From: Cyclobacteriaceae bacterium
Lineage (GTDB): Bacteria > Bacteroidota > Bacteroidia > Cytophagales > Cyclobacteriaceae
Direction: 5' to 3'
DNA length: 64,000 nucleotides
NCBI GenBank assembly: GCA_028285685.1
Contig: JANQOR010000039.1
Location: 50,064-114,063, forward strand
The notes beneath the pieces are model-generated. The model searched no databases. It was given only the letters and a program-made list of their open reading frames with translations, and was not told the DNA's origin. Positions 34,799 to 42,820 of the stretch are shown piece by piece. How positions within the stretch are numbered: the first letter of the stretch is position 1; each line of letters opens with the position of its first letter. Made by a program: the position numbers and the translations under genes.

Positions 34799-35584
34799 AT
34801 GGCTAAAAAAAATAGAAATAATCTTTCTTATATAGGAGAAAATATCAAGAAGATCAGACAGGCAAAAAAGCTTAGTCAGGCCGATTTTTCACAGCTATTT
34901 AATCTTGCAAGAGCTAGTGTCGGGGCTTATGAAGAAGGACGATCTGAACCTAAAATCGAAACTTTGATCTCCATCGCCAATTATTTTAGCATGTCAATTG
35001 ATGCCTTGTTGACCAGGAAACTGACAATTGCTGAGATCTATAAATTCAACCGTCTGAACGAAAAACTCGACGAGGTTCACCGATCCAAAGGGGAGCCAGT
35101 CAAAAAGAGCCCGACTGTCAAACTGATCCGTATCAATCAGTACTTGAACTACATTGTACAGAGATCCAATAGGGATTTTTTTGAAGAGATGGAAGAGGTT
35201 GGTCTTCCTGCAACCTTCTCAACAGCAGACATGGCTATTGAAATGAATGGGGGCGAAATGAAAAGAGAAAACCATGGAATTCATCATGGCGACATCCTGA
35301 TAGCGAAAGAGCTAGCAATTGCTGGATTGAACAAGGAACTTGGAGAGGTGCTGACTATTGTGACTGAAAGTGAAATATTTACGCGCAGGCTTCATGAGGT
35401 AGAAGGTGCCGCATATGTGCTTACAGCCGATGATCCTGGATATCCAGAGCGAAGACTGGATCGTGACGAAATAGCTGAGTGCTGGAAAGTAATCGGAGTT
35501 GTTACCGATCATATTCCAAGACCAATGCAAACGGAAGAACGGCTCCTGCGAATTGAAGAAGAACTTAGAAAGTTGCGAAAGTAA
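34799..35584 (+). CDS. XRE-family transcriptional regulator with LexA/S24-like C-terminus
   Basis: The 261-residue protein has an N-terminal helix-turn-helix (residues about 11-66: IGENIKKIRQAKKLSQADFSQLFNLARASVGAYEEGRSEP) and a C-terminal S24-like sensing domain (about 135-235: IHHGDILIAKEL, LGEVLTIVTESEIFTRRLH). The usual Ser-Lys dyad for self-cleavage is not obvious, so ligand or stress sensing without cleavage is likely. It ends in a short charged helix. It is divergent from the YbjN-PspA operon, with a dyad in between, and I infer that it controls that operon. Confidence 0.85.
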   Translation: MAKKNRNNLSYIGENIKKIRQAKKLSQADFSQLFNLARASVGAYEEGRSEPKIETLISIANYFSMSIDALLTRKLTIAEIYKFNRLNEKLDEVHRSKGEPVKKSPTVKLIRINQYLNYIVQRSNRDFFEEMEEVGLPATFSTADMAIEMNGGEMKRENHGIHHGDILIAKELAIAGLNKELGEVLTIVTESEIFTRRLHEVEGAAYVLTADDPGYPERRLDRDEIAECWKVIGVVTDHIPRPMQTEERLLRIEEELRKLRK

Positions 35585-35589
35585 TTCCA

Positions 35590-38250
35590 CTAGAGGCTTG
35601 CCAAGCTCTCTTCAAGCGTCTTGATCTTTGCCTCTGCATCTGCAAGCTTTTTTCGTTCGTTAGCCACAACATGCTCTGGTGCACCATTTACAAAACGTTC
35701 ATTGGCCAATTTTTTATTGACTGACTGCAAAAAGCCCTTGGCATAGTTTAATTCCTCCTCTAGCTTCTTTTTCTCTGACTCAATGTCCACATTTTCTGTG
35801 GCTGGGATAAAGAACTCATCTGCGCCAATCACAAAGCTGAAAGAGTTATCCGGCTTATCCTCAGATTCTTTATAAGTAATGTTAGCAAGCTTTTCTAGAG
35901 AGTTGGCAATGTCCTTGATTGGAGAAGCTGTAGCCAATTCGAGTTTTTCCTTTGGCGAAATCCCTTTTGAGTTTCTGACATTTCTTATTCCTGAGGTAAT
36001 CTCGAACATGAGATCCGCCTCTTTGAGAATATTCTCTTCAAATTCGGCCGCCTTGGGCCATGAGGAAATCACAAGTGCCTCGGAAGAGTCGCGTTTTGCA
36101 AATTGTTGCCAAAGTTCTTCGGTGATGAAGGGCATAAACGGATGTAGAACCTTCAACACCTGTTCAAACAATTCAACGGTTTGTTCTTTGGTAGCCTGAT
36201 CAATGGGTTTTTGATAAGGCGGCTTTATCCACTCCAAATACCAACTACAGAAATCATTCCAGACCAGTTTGTACACGGTCATCAGTGCGTCCGACATCCT
36301 GAACTTTGAGAAATGATCTTCCAACTCCTTGAGAGCCTTGTTCAACCTGTTTTGGAACCAGGTTACTGCCTGCTTGTTAGTCTCCGATTGGTTGTCTGAG
36401 GAAACCTCCCATCCGTTCACCAATCGAAAGGCATTCCAGATTTTGTTAGCGAAATTCCGACCTTGTTCGCATAGTTTTTCATCAAAAAGAAGGTCATTAC
36501 CTGCAGGGGAGCTGAACAGCATTCCAGTTCGGATACCATCTGCACCGTATTGGGCGATCAATTCAAGTGGATCTGGCGAATTACCTAGCGACTTAGACAT
36601 CTTTCTACGAAGCTTATCGCGGACAATGCCAGTTAAGTACACGTTCTGAAACGGTTTTTCATCCAGATACTCATATCCAGCAATGATCATCCGAGCTACC
36701 CAAAAGAATAGTATTTCGGGCGCTGTTACCAAGGTATCTGTCGGATAAAAAAAATCAAGTTCCGGATTCTTACTTTTGTCGATTTTACCATTCTCGTTGT
36801 CAAAATACTGGTCATCAAAGCCATTAAATGGCGCAATGGGCCAGATATTCGAAGATGCCCAAGTGTCCAAAACGTCCGGATCTTGAGTTAGGTCCTCTAT
36901 GGTTAACGGTTTTCCTGATTTTTCCTGGGCAAGTTTGACAGCAGTTTCAATATTTTCAGCAACCACAAAATCATCGTCTCCATCTCCATAGTAGTAGGCT
37001 GGAATTCGCTGACCCCACCATAGCTGCCTGGAAATGCACCAATCGCGAACATTCTCCATCCAGTGATTATAGGTGTTTTTGAACTTAGAGGGGTATAGTT
37101 GAATTTCATCATCCATCACAGCTTTATGAGCCTTCCGTGAGATGTCTTTCATCTTTATAAACCACTGAAGCGATAGCTTGGGCTCCACCACCGAATTGGT
37201 GCGTTCCGAACGACCAATTTTTGTAACGAACTCTTCTTCACCTACCAGTATACCTGTTTCCCTTAGGTCCTCAATTATCATTTTTCGAACCTCAAACCGA
37301 TCTTTCCCGACATATTTATCTACCTCACACTTTTCGTTTAAGGTGCCATCTAGGTTGATTGTGTCAACAACTTCCAGGTTGTGCCTGAGACCAATTTCAT
37401 AATCGTTAGGATCATGCGCTGGTGTGACCTTTAGGCAGCCAGTTCCAAAGTCCAACTCCACGTAATCATCGCCTATAATTGGGATTTCTCGGTCAATAAA
37501 TGGAACGAGTGCTTCTTTTCCAATCAGATGGCTGAATCGTTCATCTTTTGGATTTATTGCGATCGCAGTATCACCTAAGATTGTCTCTGGCCGTTGGGTA
37601 GCTATTGTAACAAATTCGTCTGAATCCTTAATTTGATATCTTACCGAATAAAGAGTAGATTTTTCACCTTCCTCGTTATAGATCACCTCTTCATTTGAGA
37701 TTGTGGTTTGTGCTTCACAATCCCAGTTGATCATACGTAGACCTCTGTAGATATATCCCTTATTATACAGGTCGACAAACACACGGATCACAGCATCATG
37801 ATAGGTCTGGTCCATAGTAAAGCTGGTGCGATCCCAGTCACACGAAGCACCAAGTTTCTTAAGCTGTTCAAGAATAATCCCACCGTATTTCTCCTTCCAC
37901 TCCCAGGCATACTCCATGAACTCATCACGTGAGAGATCACTTTTCTTAATTCCCTTTTCACGCAGCATTTTTACCACCTTGGCTTCTGTGGCTATAGAAG
38001 CGTGATCAGTACCAGGCAACCAGCAAGCCTCTTTTCCTTCCATGCGAGCCTTTCTTATGAGTACATCCTGGATCGTATTGTTGAGCATATGACCCATGTG
38101 AAGAACTCCCGTCACGTTAGGGGGTGGAATCACGATTGTATAGGCTTCTTTTCCACTTTTCGGAGTGGCATGAAAGTAGTTGTTATCCAACCAGTACTGG
38201 TACCATTTATCCTCTACGTTAGAAGGATCATATTGACTGGAAATGCTCAT
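35590..38250 (-). CDS. valS: Valyl-tRNA synthetase
   Basis: An 886-residue class Ia aminoacyl-tRNA synthetase that charges tRNA-Val. The HIGH motif is H51-MGH in LHMGHMLNN and the KMSKS motif starts at K550. The editing domain (CP1) contains TQRPETILGDTAIAINP and GTGCLKVTPAHDPND. The anticodon-binding domain follows, and the C-terminal coiled coil (KKKLEEELNYAKGFLQSVNKK) is complete. It converges on the XRE gene with only 5 bases between stops. A TAAATTTG -7 element lies on the minus strand at 38278-38285. Confidence 0.98.
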   Translation of the reverse strand: MSISSQYDPSNVEDKWYQYWLDNNYFHATPKSGKEAYTIVIPPPNVTGVLHMGHMLNNTIQDVLIRKARMEGKEACWLPGTDHASIATEAKVVKMLREKGIKKSDLSRDEFMEYAWEWKEKYGGIILEQLKKLGASCDWDRTSFTMDQTYHDAVIRVFVDLYNKGYIYRGLRMINWDCEAQTTISNEEVIYNEEGEKSTLYSVRYQIKDSDEFVTIATQRPETILGDTAIAINPKDERFSHLIGKEALVPFIDREIPIIGDDYVELDFGTGCLKVTPAHDPNDYEIGLRHNLEVVDTINLDGTLNEKCEVDKYVGKDRFEVRKMIIEDLRETGILVGEEEFVTKIGRSERTNSVVEPKLSLQWFIKMKDISRKAHKAVMDDEIQLYPSKFKNTYNHWMENVRDWCISRQLWWGQRIPAYYYGDGDDDFVVAENIETAVKLAQEKSGKPLTIEDLTQDPDVLDTWASSNIWPIAPFNGFDDQYFDNENGKIDKSKNPELDFFYPTDTLVTAPEILFFWVARMIIAGYEYLDEKPFQNVYLTGIVRDKLRRKMSKSLGNSPDPLELIAQYGADGIRTGMLFSSPAGNDLLFDEKLCEQGRNFANKIWNAFRLVNGWEVSSDNQSETNKQAVTWFQNRLNKALKELEDHFSKFRMSDALMTVYKLVWNDFCSWYLEWIKPPYQKPIDQATKEQTVELFEQVLKVLHPFMPFITEELWQQFAKRDSSEALVISSWPKAAEFEENILKEADLMFEITSGIRNVRNSKGISPKEKLELATASPIKDIANSLEKLANITYKESEDKPDNSFSFVIGADEFFIPATENVDIESEKKKLEEELNYAKGFLQSVNKKLANERFVNGAPEHVVANERKKLADAEAKIKTLEESLASL

Positions 38251-38277
38251 CTTGTCGTTCTGCTTTTAAAAGGAGCG

Positions 38278-38285
38278 CAAATTTA
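38278..38285 (-). promoter_or_regulatory. -7 element of the valS promoter
   Basis: On the minus strand the sequence is TAAATTTG, an exact TAnnTTTG match 27 bases upstream of the valS ATG. Confidence 0.45.
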
Positions 38286-38378
38286 CTGGGAAAAAAGTGA
38301 TTGCAGCCACCAAAATTTGTCTAGCCTACCTATGTAAATTGTCTATCTTAGATTCACCTTTGTGTGCAATAGCTACCT

Positions 38379-39263
38379 ATGAGAATTGACCCTAAAGAAA
38401 TCCCTGTACCTGAACTGCACGGCTACCTGTTGGGAGCGATTGCCCCACGTCCTATTGCATTTGCAAGTACAGTAGATAAGATGGGCAGTGTCAATCTGAG
38501 CCCTTTTAGTTTTTTCAACGTTTTTAGTGCCAATCCACCGGTAATGATCTTTTCCCCTGCGAGAAGAGGTCGGGACAATACATCAAAACACACATATCAA
38601 AACGTCATCGAACATCCCGAAGTGGTAATCAATGTGGTTTCTCATGCGATGGTGCAGCAAATGTCTCTGGCAAGTACTGAATATGAGAAGGGCGTTAATG
38701 AATTTGTAAAGTCGGGATTTACAGAGCTGAAATCTGAGAAAGTGGATCCGCCTCGGGTGAAGGAATCACCCGTTTCATTTGAATGCAGAGTGCTGGAGGT
38801 AAAACCGTTGGGTGATGGGGGAGGTGCTGGAAATCTTGTGATTTGCGAAGTTCTCTTGATCCATCTTTCCGACGAGATTTTAATCAATGGTAAAATAGAT
38901 CCAAACAAAATTGACCTGGTAGGAAGGATGGGGGGAAACTGGTATTCTCGCGCTTCTGGGATGGATATTTTTGAAGTTGCAAAACCATTGCAGACTAAGG
39001 GAATCGGTGTGGATCAAATTCCGGATCACATACGTAACAGCAAAATTTTAACCGGGAACAATCTTGGACAGCTGGGTAACATTGAAAAGCTTCCATCCCA
39101 AGAAGAGATCAACACATTTGCAACAGAACCTGAAGTAAGTTCCATTTTGGATTCGCTGGAATCCAATCATGAAAGGATGGAGGAGGAATTGCATTTGCTT
39201 GCAAGCAAACATTTGACTGAAGGAAATGTGCATGCAGCCTGGAAAGTGTTACTTCAATCATAA
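38379..39263 (+). CDS. Flavin reductase family protein (FMN-binding split barrel)
   Basis: The 294-residue protein has an N-terminal flavin-reductase-like domain (residues about 10-200), with LGAIAPRPIAFASTVD, NLSPFSFFNVFSANPPVMIFS and the conserved PVSFECRVLEVKPLG. An extra C-terminal helical region of about 80 residues follows. Family members bind FMN and reduce flavins or act with an oxygenase. No partner oxygenase is adjacent, so the substrate is unknown. Confidence 0.87.
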   Translation: MRIDPKEIPVPELHGYLLGAIAPRPIAFASTVDKMGSVNLSPFSFFNVFSANPPVMIFSPARRGRDNTSKHTYQNVIEHPEVVINVVSHAMVQQMSLASTEYEKGVNEFVKSGFTELKSEKVDPPRVKESPVSFECRVLEVKPLGDGGGAGNLVICEVLLIHLSDEILINGKIDPNKIDLVGRMGGNWYSRASGMDIFEVAKPLQTKGIGVDQIPDHIRNSKILTGNNLGQLGNIEKLPSQEEINTFATEPEVSSILDSLESNHERMEEELHLLASKHLTEGNVHAAWKVLLQS

Positions 39264-39331
39264 GCACCACCGAATCAAATTAAATTTATTGCAAACGAAC
39301 ATCTTCCAAGAACTATTTGTTAATGGACTGG

Positions 39332-39339
39332 TAATTTTG
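39332..39339 (+). promoter_or_regulatory. -7 element directly before the pterin synthase start codon
   Basis: TAATTTTG matches TAnnTTTG and ends only four bases before the ATG at 39344. Transcription from it would begin at or next to the start codon, giving a leaderless mRNA. Confidence 0.4.
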
Positions 39340-39343
39340 CGGT

Positions 39344-39754
39344 ATGCCTAAAGTCACAATTAGTAGGAAGGAACATTTCAATGCTGCTCATAGACTTTTC
39401 AATCCAAATTGGACTGAGGAAGAAAATGATGCCGTGTTTGGAAAGTGCAACAATCCGAATTGGCATGGACATAACTATGAACTGATTGTCAGTTTGACGG
39501 GTGAGCCAGACCCCGAAACAGGATTCGTTTATGACATGAAGAAACTTAGTGATCTTATTAATGAGTGCGTCCTTGAAAAATTAGATCACAAAAACCTTAA
39601 CTTGGATGTAACCGAATTCGAAAACCTTAATCCAACAGCTGAGAATATTGCCATCGTAATTTATAATTTGTTAAAGGCCAAAATCGGATCAGAGTCTGAT
39701 TTGAAAATAAAACTCTATGAAACGGAACGAAACTTTGTTGAATACCCAGCTTAA
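39344..39754 (+). CDS. 6-carboxytetrahydropterin/6-pyruvoyltetrahydropterin synthase family protein
   Basis: A 136-residue T-fold enzyme acting on dihydroneopterin triphosphate. Zinc ligands are in HFNAAHR (H15 region) and HGHNYEL; the catalytic cysteine is in GKCNNPNWHGHNY and the substrate glutamate is near the C-terminus. It is upstream of, and overlaps by 38 bases, GTP cyclohydrolase I, which makes its substrate. The product may feed queuosine (QueD-type) or a biopterin route. The sequence alone does not decide, and no queC, queE or sepiapterin reductase gene is nearby. Confidence 0.88.
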   Translation: MPKVTISRKEHFNAAHRLFNPNWTEEENDAVFGKCNNPNWHGHNYELIVSLTGEPDPETGFVYDMKKLSDLINECVLEKLDHKNLNLDVTEFENLNPTAENIAIVIYNLLKAKIGSESDLKIKLYETERNFVEYPA

Positions 39755-40406
39755 TCTTGACACCGATGACGACCATGTGTCGTCTTCAAGCGAGACTCCA
39801 TTGAGACCCGACGCTTTTGATCAGGACGATGAGCTCAAAATTGAGTTGATTCAAAAACACTTTAAAGAAATAATGCACATCCTTGGGCTTGATCTTGAGG
39901 ATGACAGTTTGAAAGGAACTCCTCATAGAGTGGCTAAAATGTACGTAAAAGAGGTTTTTTCCGGCTTAAATCCTGCTAACAAACCAGTTGCTCGGCTATT
40001 TGACAACAAATTCAATTATGATCAAATGTTGGTTGAAAAGGATATTACCTTCTATTCACACTGCGAACACCATTTCGTTCCCATCTATGGAAAGGCGCAC
40101 GTAGCTTACTTTTCCAGTGGAAAGGTAATTGGACTCTCCAAGATCAATCGAATCGTTCAGTACTTTTCAAAGAGACCACAGGTTCAGGAGAGATTAACCA
40201 TGCAGATAGGAAATGAGCTCAAGTCGATTCTTCAAACGGAGGATGTAGCAGTAGTTATGGATGCCTCTCATATGTGTGTATCCTCTAGAGGAGTAAATGA
40301 CATCAACAGTCGAACAGGGACTGCTTTCTTTGATGGCAAATTCAAAAACCAGGATGTCAAGAGTGAATTTTTAAACTACATCAACACACCAACACCAGAG
40401 CAGTAA
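39717..40406 (+). CDS. folE: GTP cyclohydrolase I
   Basis: This 229-residue enzyme makes 7,8-dihydroneopterin triphosphate from GTP, the first step of folate and other pterins. Zinc and active-site residues are in FYSHCEHHFVPIYGKAHVAY, and the C-terminal MCVSSRGVND and NSRTGTAFF blocks are present. An acidic N-terminal extension (residues 1-45) precedes the domain. The ATG at 39717 gives a 38-base overlap with the upstream gene; TTG codons at 39735 and 39738 are possible alternatives. Confidence 0.95.
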   Translation: MKRNETLLNTQLNLDTDDDHVSSSSETPLRPDAFDQDDELKIELIQKHFKEIMHILGLDLEDDSLKGTPHRVAKMYVKEVFSGLNPANKPVARLFDNKFNYDQMLVEKDITFYSHCEHHFVPIYGKAHVAYFSSGKVIGLSKINRIVQYFSKRPQVQERLTMQIGNELKSILQTEDVAVVMDASHMCVSSRGVNDINSRTGTAFFDGKFKNQDVKSEFLNYINTPTPEQ

Positions 40407-40459
40407 TCATTCAATTTCGAAAGAAGTAAAAGTAGATTTTTTTAGAAATCGCAAAAACC

Positions 40460-40467
40460 TATCTTTG
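40460..40467 (+). promoter_or_regulatory. -7 element of the hppA promoter
   Basis: TATCTTTG matches TAnnTTTG exactly and lies 31 bases before the hppA ATG. No TTTG is found at the expected -33 position. Confidence 0.4.
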
Positions 40468-40498
40468 CGCACTGTTTTTGAAAATCTATAAATAAATC

Positions 40499-42745
40499 AT
40501 GGATAAATTAATCTATTTAGTGCCTGCTCTTGGGCTGCTGGGTCTTCTTGTGATGATCATCAAATCACGATGGGTGAACAAGCAAGACGCGGGAGAGGAG
40601 AAAATGCAAATCCTCGCAAATCACATTAGAGAAGGAGCGCTGGCATTTCTTAGTGCGGAATATAGAATATTGACAATTTTTGTTGTTCTAGCTGGGGTAT
40701 TGCTTGGAGTAATCTCCTCGCTGGTGGAGACCACACATTGGTTCATTGTTATTGCTTTTGTCATTGGAGCCTTTTTCTCTGCCTTCGCTGGTAATATTGG
40801 AATGAGAATCGCTACTGCAGCGAACGTTCGAACCACTCAGGCAGCCCGAACAAGTTTGCCACAAGCCTTGAAGGTTTCGTTCACTGGAGGAACAGTTATG
40901 GGGCTTGGAGTAGCCGGACTTGCTGTGTTTGGATTGAGCATGATCTTCATTATTCTCTTTCAGTGGTTCATGGGTGGCCAATGGACCAATACAGGTGATA
41001 TGACTGTGGTTCTGGAAGCATTGGCTGGGTTTTCACTAGGAGCGGAGTCAATCGCTCTTTTTGCCAGAGTTGGTGGCGGTATTTACACGAAGGCTGCCGA
41101 CGTAGGAGCCGACCTGGTTGGAAAAGTTGAGGCAGGCATTCCTGAAGATGATCCAAGGAATCCTGCAACCATTGCTGACAATGTGGGAGATAACGTTGGG
41201 GATGTTGCTGGTATGGGAGCTGACCTTTTCGGATCGTATGTTGCCACAGTATTGGCCTCAATGGTTCTTGGCAATTACGTTATTAGAGATATGGGTGGTT
41301 CTATCAACGATGCATTTAACGGAATTGGACCCATTCTACTTCCTTTGATTATTGCTGGAGTTGGAATTGTCTTTTCAATCCTCGGTACCATGTTTATAAA
41401 AATATCAAGTAATGAAGCAAAAGAATCCCAGGTTCAAGCTGCTCTAAACAAAGGAAACTGGGGATCAATTATTCTGACCGCAATTGCATGTTACTTTATC
41501 ATTGACTTGTTGCTTCCTGCTTCTATGTCGATGAATCTGTTCGGTGAAGGTCTCCAAACCATCACCTCTATGAGCGTTTTTTATGCGGTTTTAGTTGGCT
41601 TGGCCGTAGGTGGATTGATCTCTTATTTCACAGAATACTATACTGGTCTTGGAAAGAAACCAGTGCTGGATATTGTTCAGAACTCTTCTACGGGTGCAGC
41701 AACTAATATAATTGCGGGCTTATCCACTGGAATGATTTCCACATTTGGCCCAATCTTGTTGTTCGCATTTGCGATCTGGGGCGCATATGAACTAGCTGGC
41801 TTTTACGGAGTTGGTATTGCAGCATCTGCTATGATGGCCACTACCGCTATGCAGCTTGCAATTGATGCTTTTGGTCCAATCGCTGATAATGCGGGAGGAA
41901 TTGCAGAAATGAGTGAGCTTCCTGAGGATGTTAGAGAGAAAACTGATATTCTTGATTCTGTTGGAAACACAACTGCTGCCATTGGAAAAGGATTTGCAAT
42001 TGCGTCCGCGGCGCTTACAGCGCTCGCACTTTTTGCGGCGTACGTCACTTTTACAGGAATCGATGGCATTAACATTTTCAAAGCAGACGTGCTTGCAGCA
42101 CTCTTCATTGGTGGTATGGTTCCTGTAGTGTTTTCTGCACTTGCCATGCGATCAGTAGGAAAAGCGGCTATGGAGATGGTAAAAGAAGTAAGAAGGCAAT
42201 TCAAAGAGATTCCCGGAATCATGGAAGGCACAGGAAAGCCAGAATATGGCAAGTGTGTTGATATCTCCACCAAAGCTGCACTTAGGGAAATGATGCTACC
42301 AGGAGCTATTACCATTATTGCTCCAATCCTTATAGGCTTTCTAATGGGACCAGAGGCGCTTGGTAGTTACATGGCTGGTGTAGCAGTTTCCGGAGTGCTT
42401 TGGGCTATTTTCCAAAACAATGCCGGTGGAGCATGGGATAATGCAAAAAAATCGTTTGAAGCTGGAGTTATGATCGATGGGGAAATGACATACAAAGGCT
42501 CAGAAGCACATAAGGCTGCGGTGACAGGAGATACCGTAGGAGATCCATTCAAGGATACTTCCGGTCCATCCATGAATATTTTGATTAAGCTTACCTGCCT
42601 GGTCGGCTTGGTGATAGCTCCAATCCTTGGTGAGATCTATGGTGGAGGTTCACATGGAGTTTCTGAAGCAAAAGAAGTTATCCTTGATGAAACAGAGGTT
42701 GCTAATCTCGAAAAGCCAAAAACTGAAGCAAGTATCACGGAGTGA
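40499..42745 (+). CDS. hppA: Membrane-bound ion-translocating pyrophosphatase, K+-dependent type
   Basis: The 748-residue integral membrane protein couples PPi hydrolysis to H+ or Na+ export. The catalytic loop is [20 protein letters not shown], then [20 protein letters not shown]. About sixteen transmembrane helices are predicted. In the segment [11 protein letters not shown]493 and G496 occupy the positions where K+-independent enzymes have Lys and Thr, so K+ dependence is expected. Whether Na+, H+ or both are pumped cannot be read safely here. It is monocistronic, with its own -7 element and terminator. Confidence 0.95.
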   Translation: MDKLIYLVPALGLLGLLVMIIKSRWVNKQDAGEEKMQILANHIREGALAFLSAEYRILTIFVVLAGVLLGVISSLVETTHWFIVIAFVIGAFFSAFAGNIGMRIATAANVRTTQAARTSLPQALKVSFTGGTVMGLGVAGLAVFGLSMIFIILFQWFMGGQWTNTGDMTVVLEALAGFSLGAESIALFARVGGGIYTKAADVGADLVGKVEAGIPEDDPRNPATIADNVGDNVGDVAGMGADLFGSYVATVLASMVLGNYVIRDMGGSINDAFNGIGPILLPLIIAGVGIVFSILGTMFIKISSNEAKESQVQAALNKGNWGSIILTAIACYFIIDLLLPASMSMNLFGEGLQTITSMSVFYAVLVGLAVGGLISYFTEYYTGLGKKPVLDIVQNSSTGAATNIIAGLSTGMISTFGPILLFAFAIWGAYELAGFYGVGIAASAMMATTAMQLAIDAFGPIADNAGGIAEMSELPEDVREKTDILDSVGNTTAAIGKGFAIASAALTALALFAAYVTFTGIDGINIFKADVLAALFIGGMVPVVFSALAMRSVGKAAMEMVKEVRRQFKEIPGIMEGTGKPEYGKCVDISTKAALREMMLPGAITIIAPILIGFLMGPEALGSYMAGVAVSGVLWAIFQNNAGGAWDNAKKSFEAGVMIDGEMTYKGSEAHKAAVTGDTVGDPFKDTSGPSMNILIKLTCLVGLVIAPILGEIYGGGSHGVSEAKEVILDETEVANLEKPKTEASITE

Positions 42746-42767
42746 TCTTGCAAAGATACTGACAACA

Positions 42768-42796
42768 AACCTCGGCATATCGTCGGGGTTTTTTTG
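42768..42796 (+). terminator. Rho-independent terminator of hppA
   Basis: A 9-bp stem (AACCTCGGC with GTCGGGGTT, two G-T pairs) and loop ATATC are followed by a T-run. It closely resembles the terminator at 57341-57372. Confidence 0.9.
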
Positions 42797-42820
42797 TGCC
42801 TTTTTCTAACTTCCAACTTA

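Noticed and set aside
42794-42820. GTG start at 42794 for the Lhr-like helicase
   Set aside because: It lies within the 3' arm and T-run of the hppA terminator, and the added residues (MCLFLTSNL) do not fit the family; the ATG at 42821 is better.
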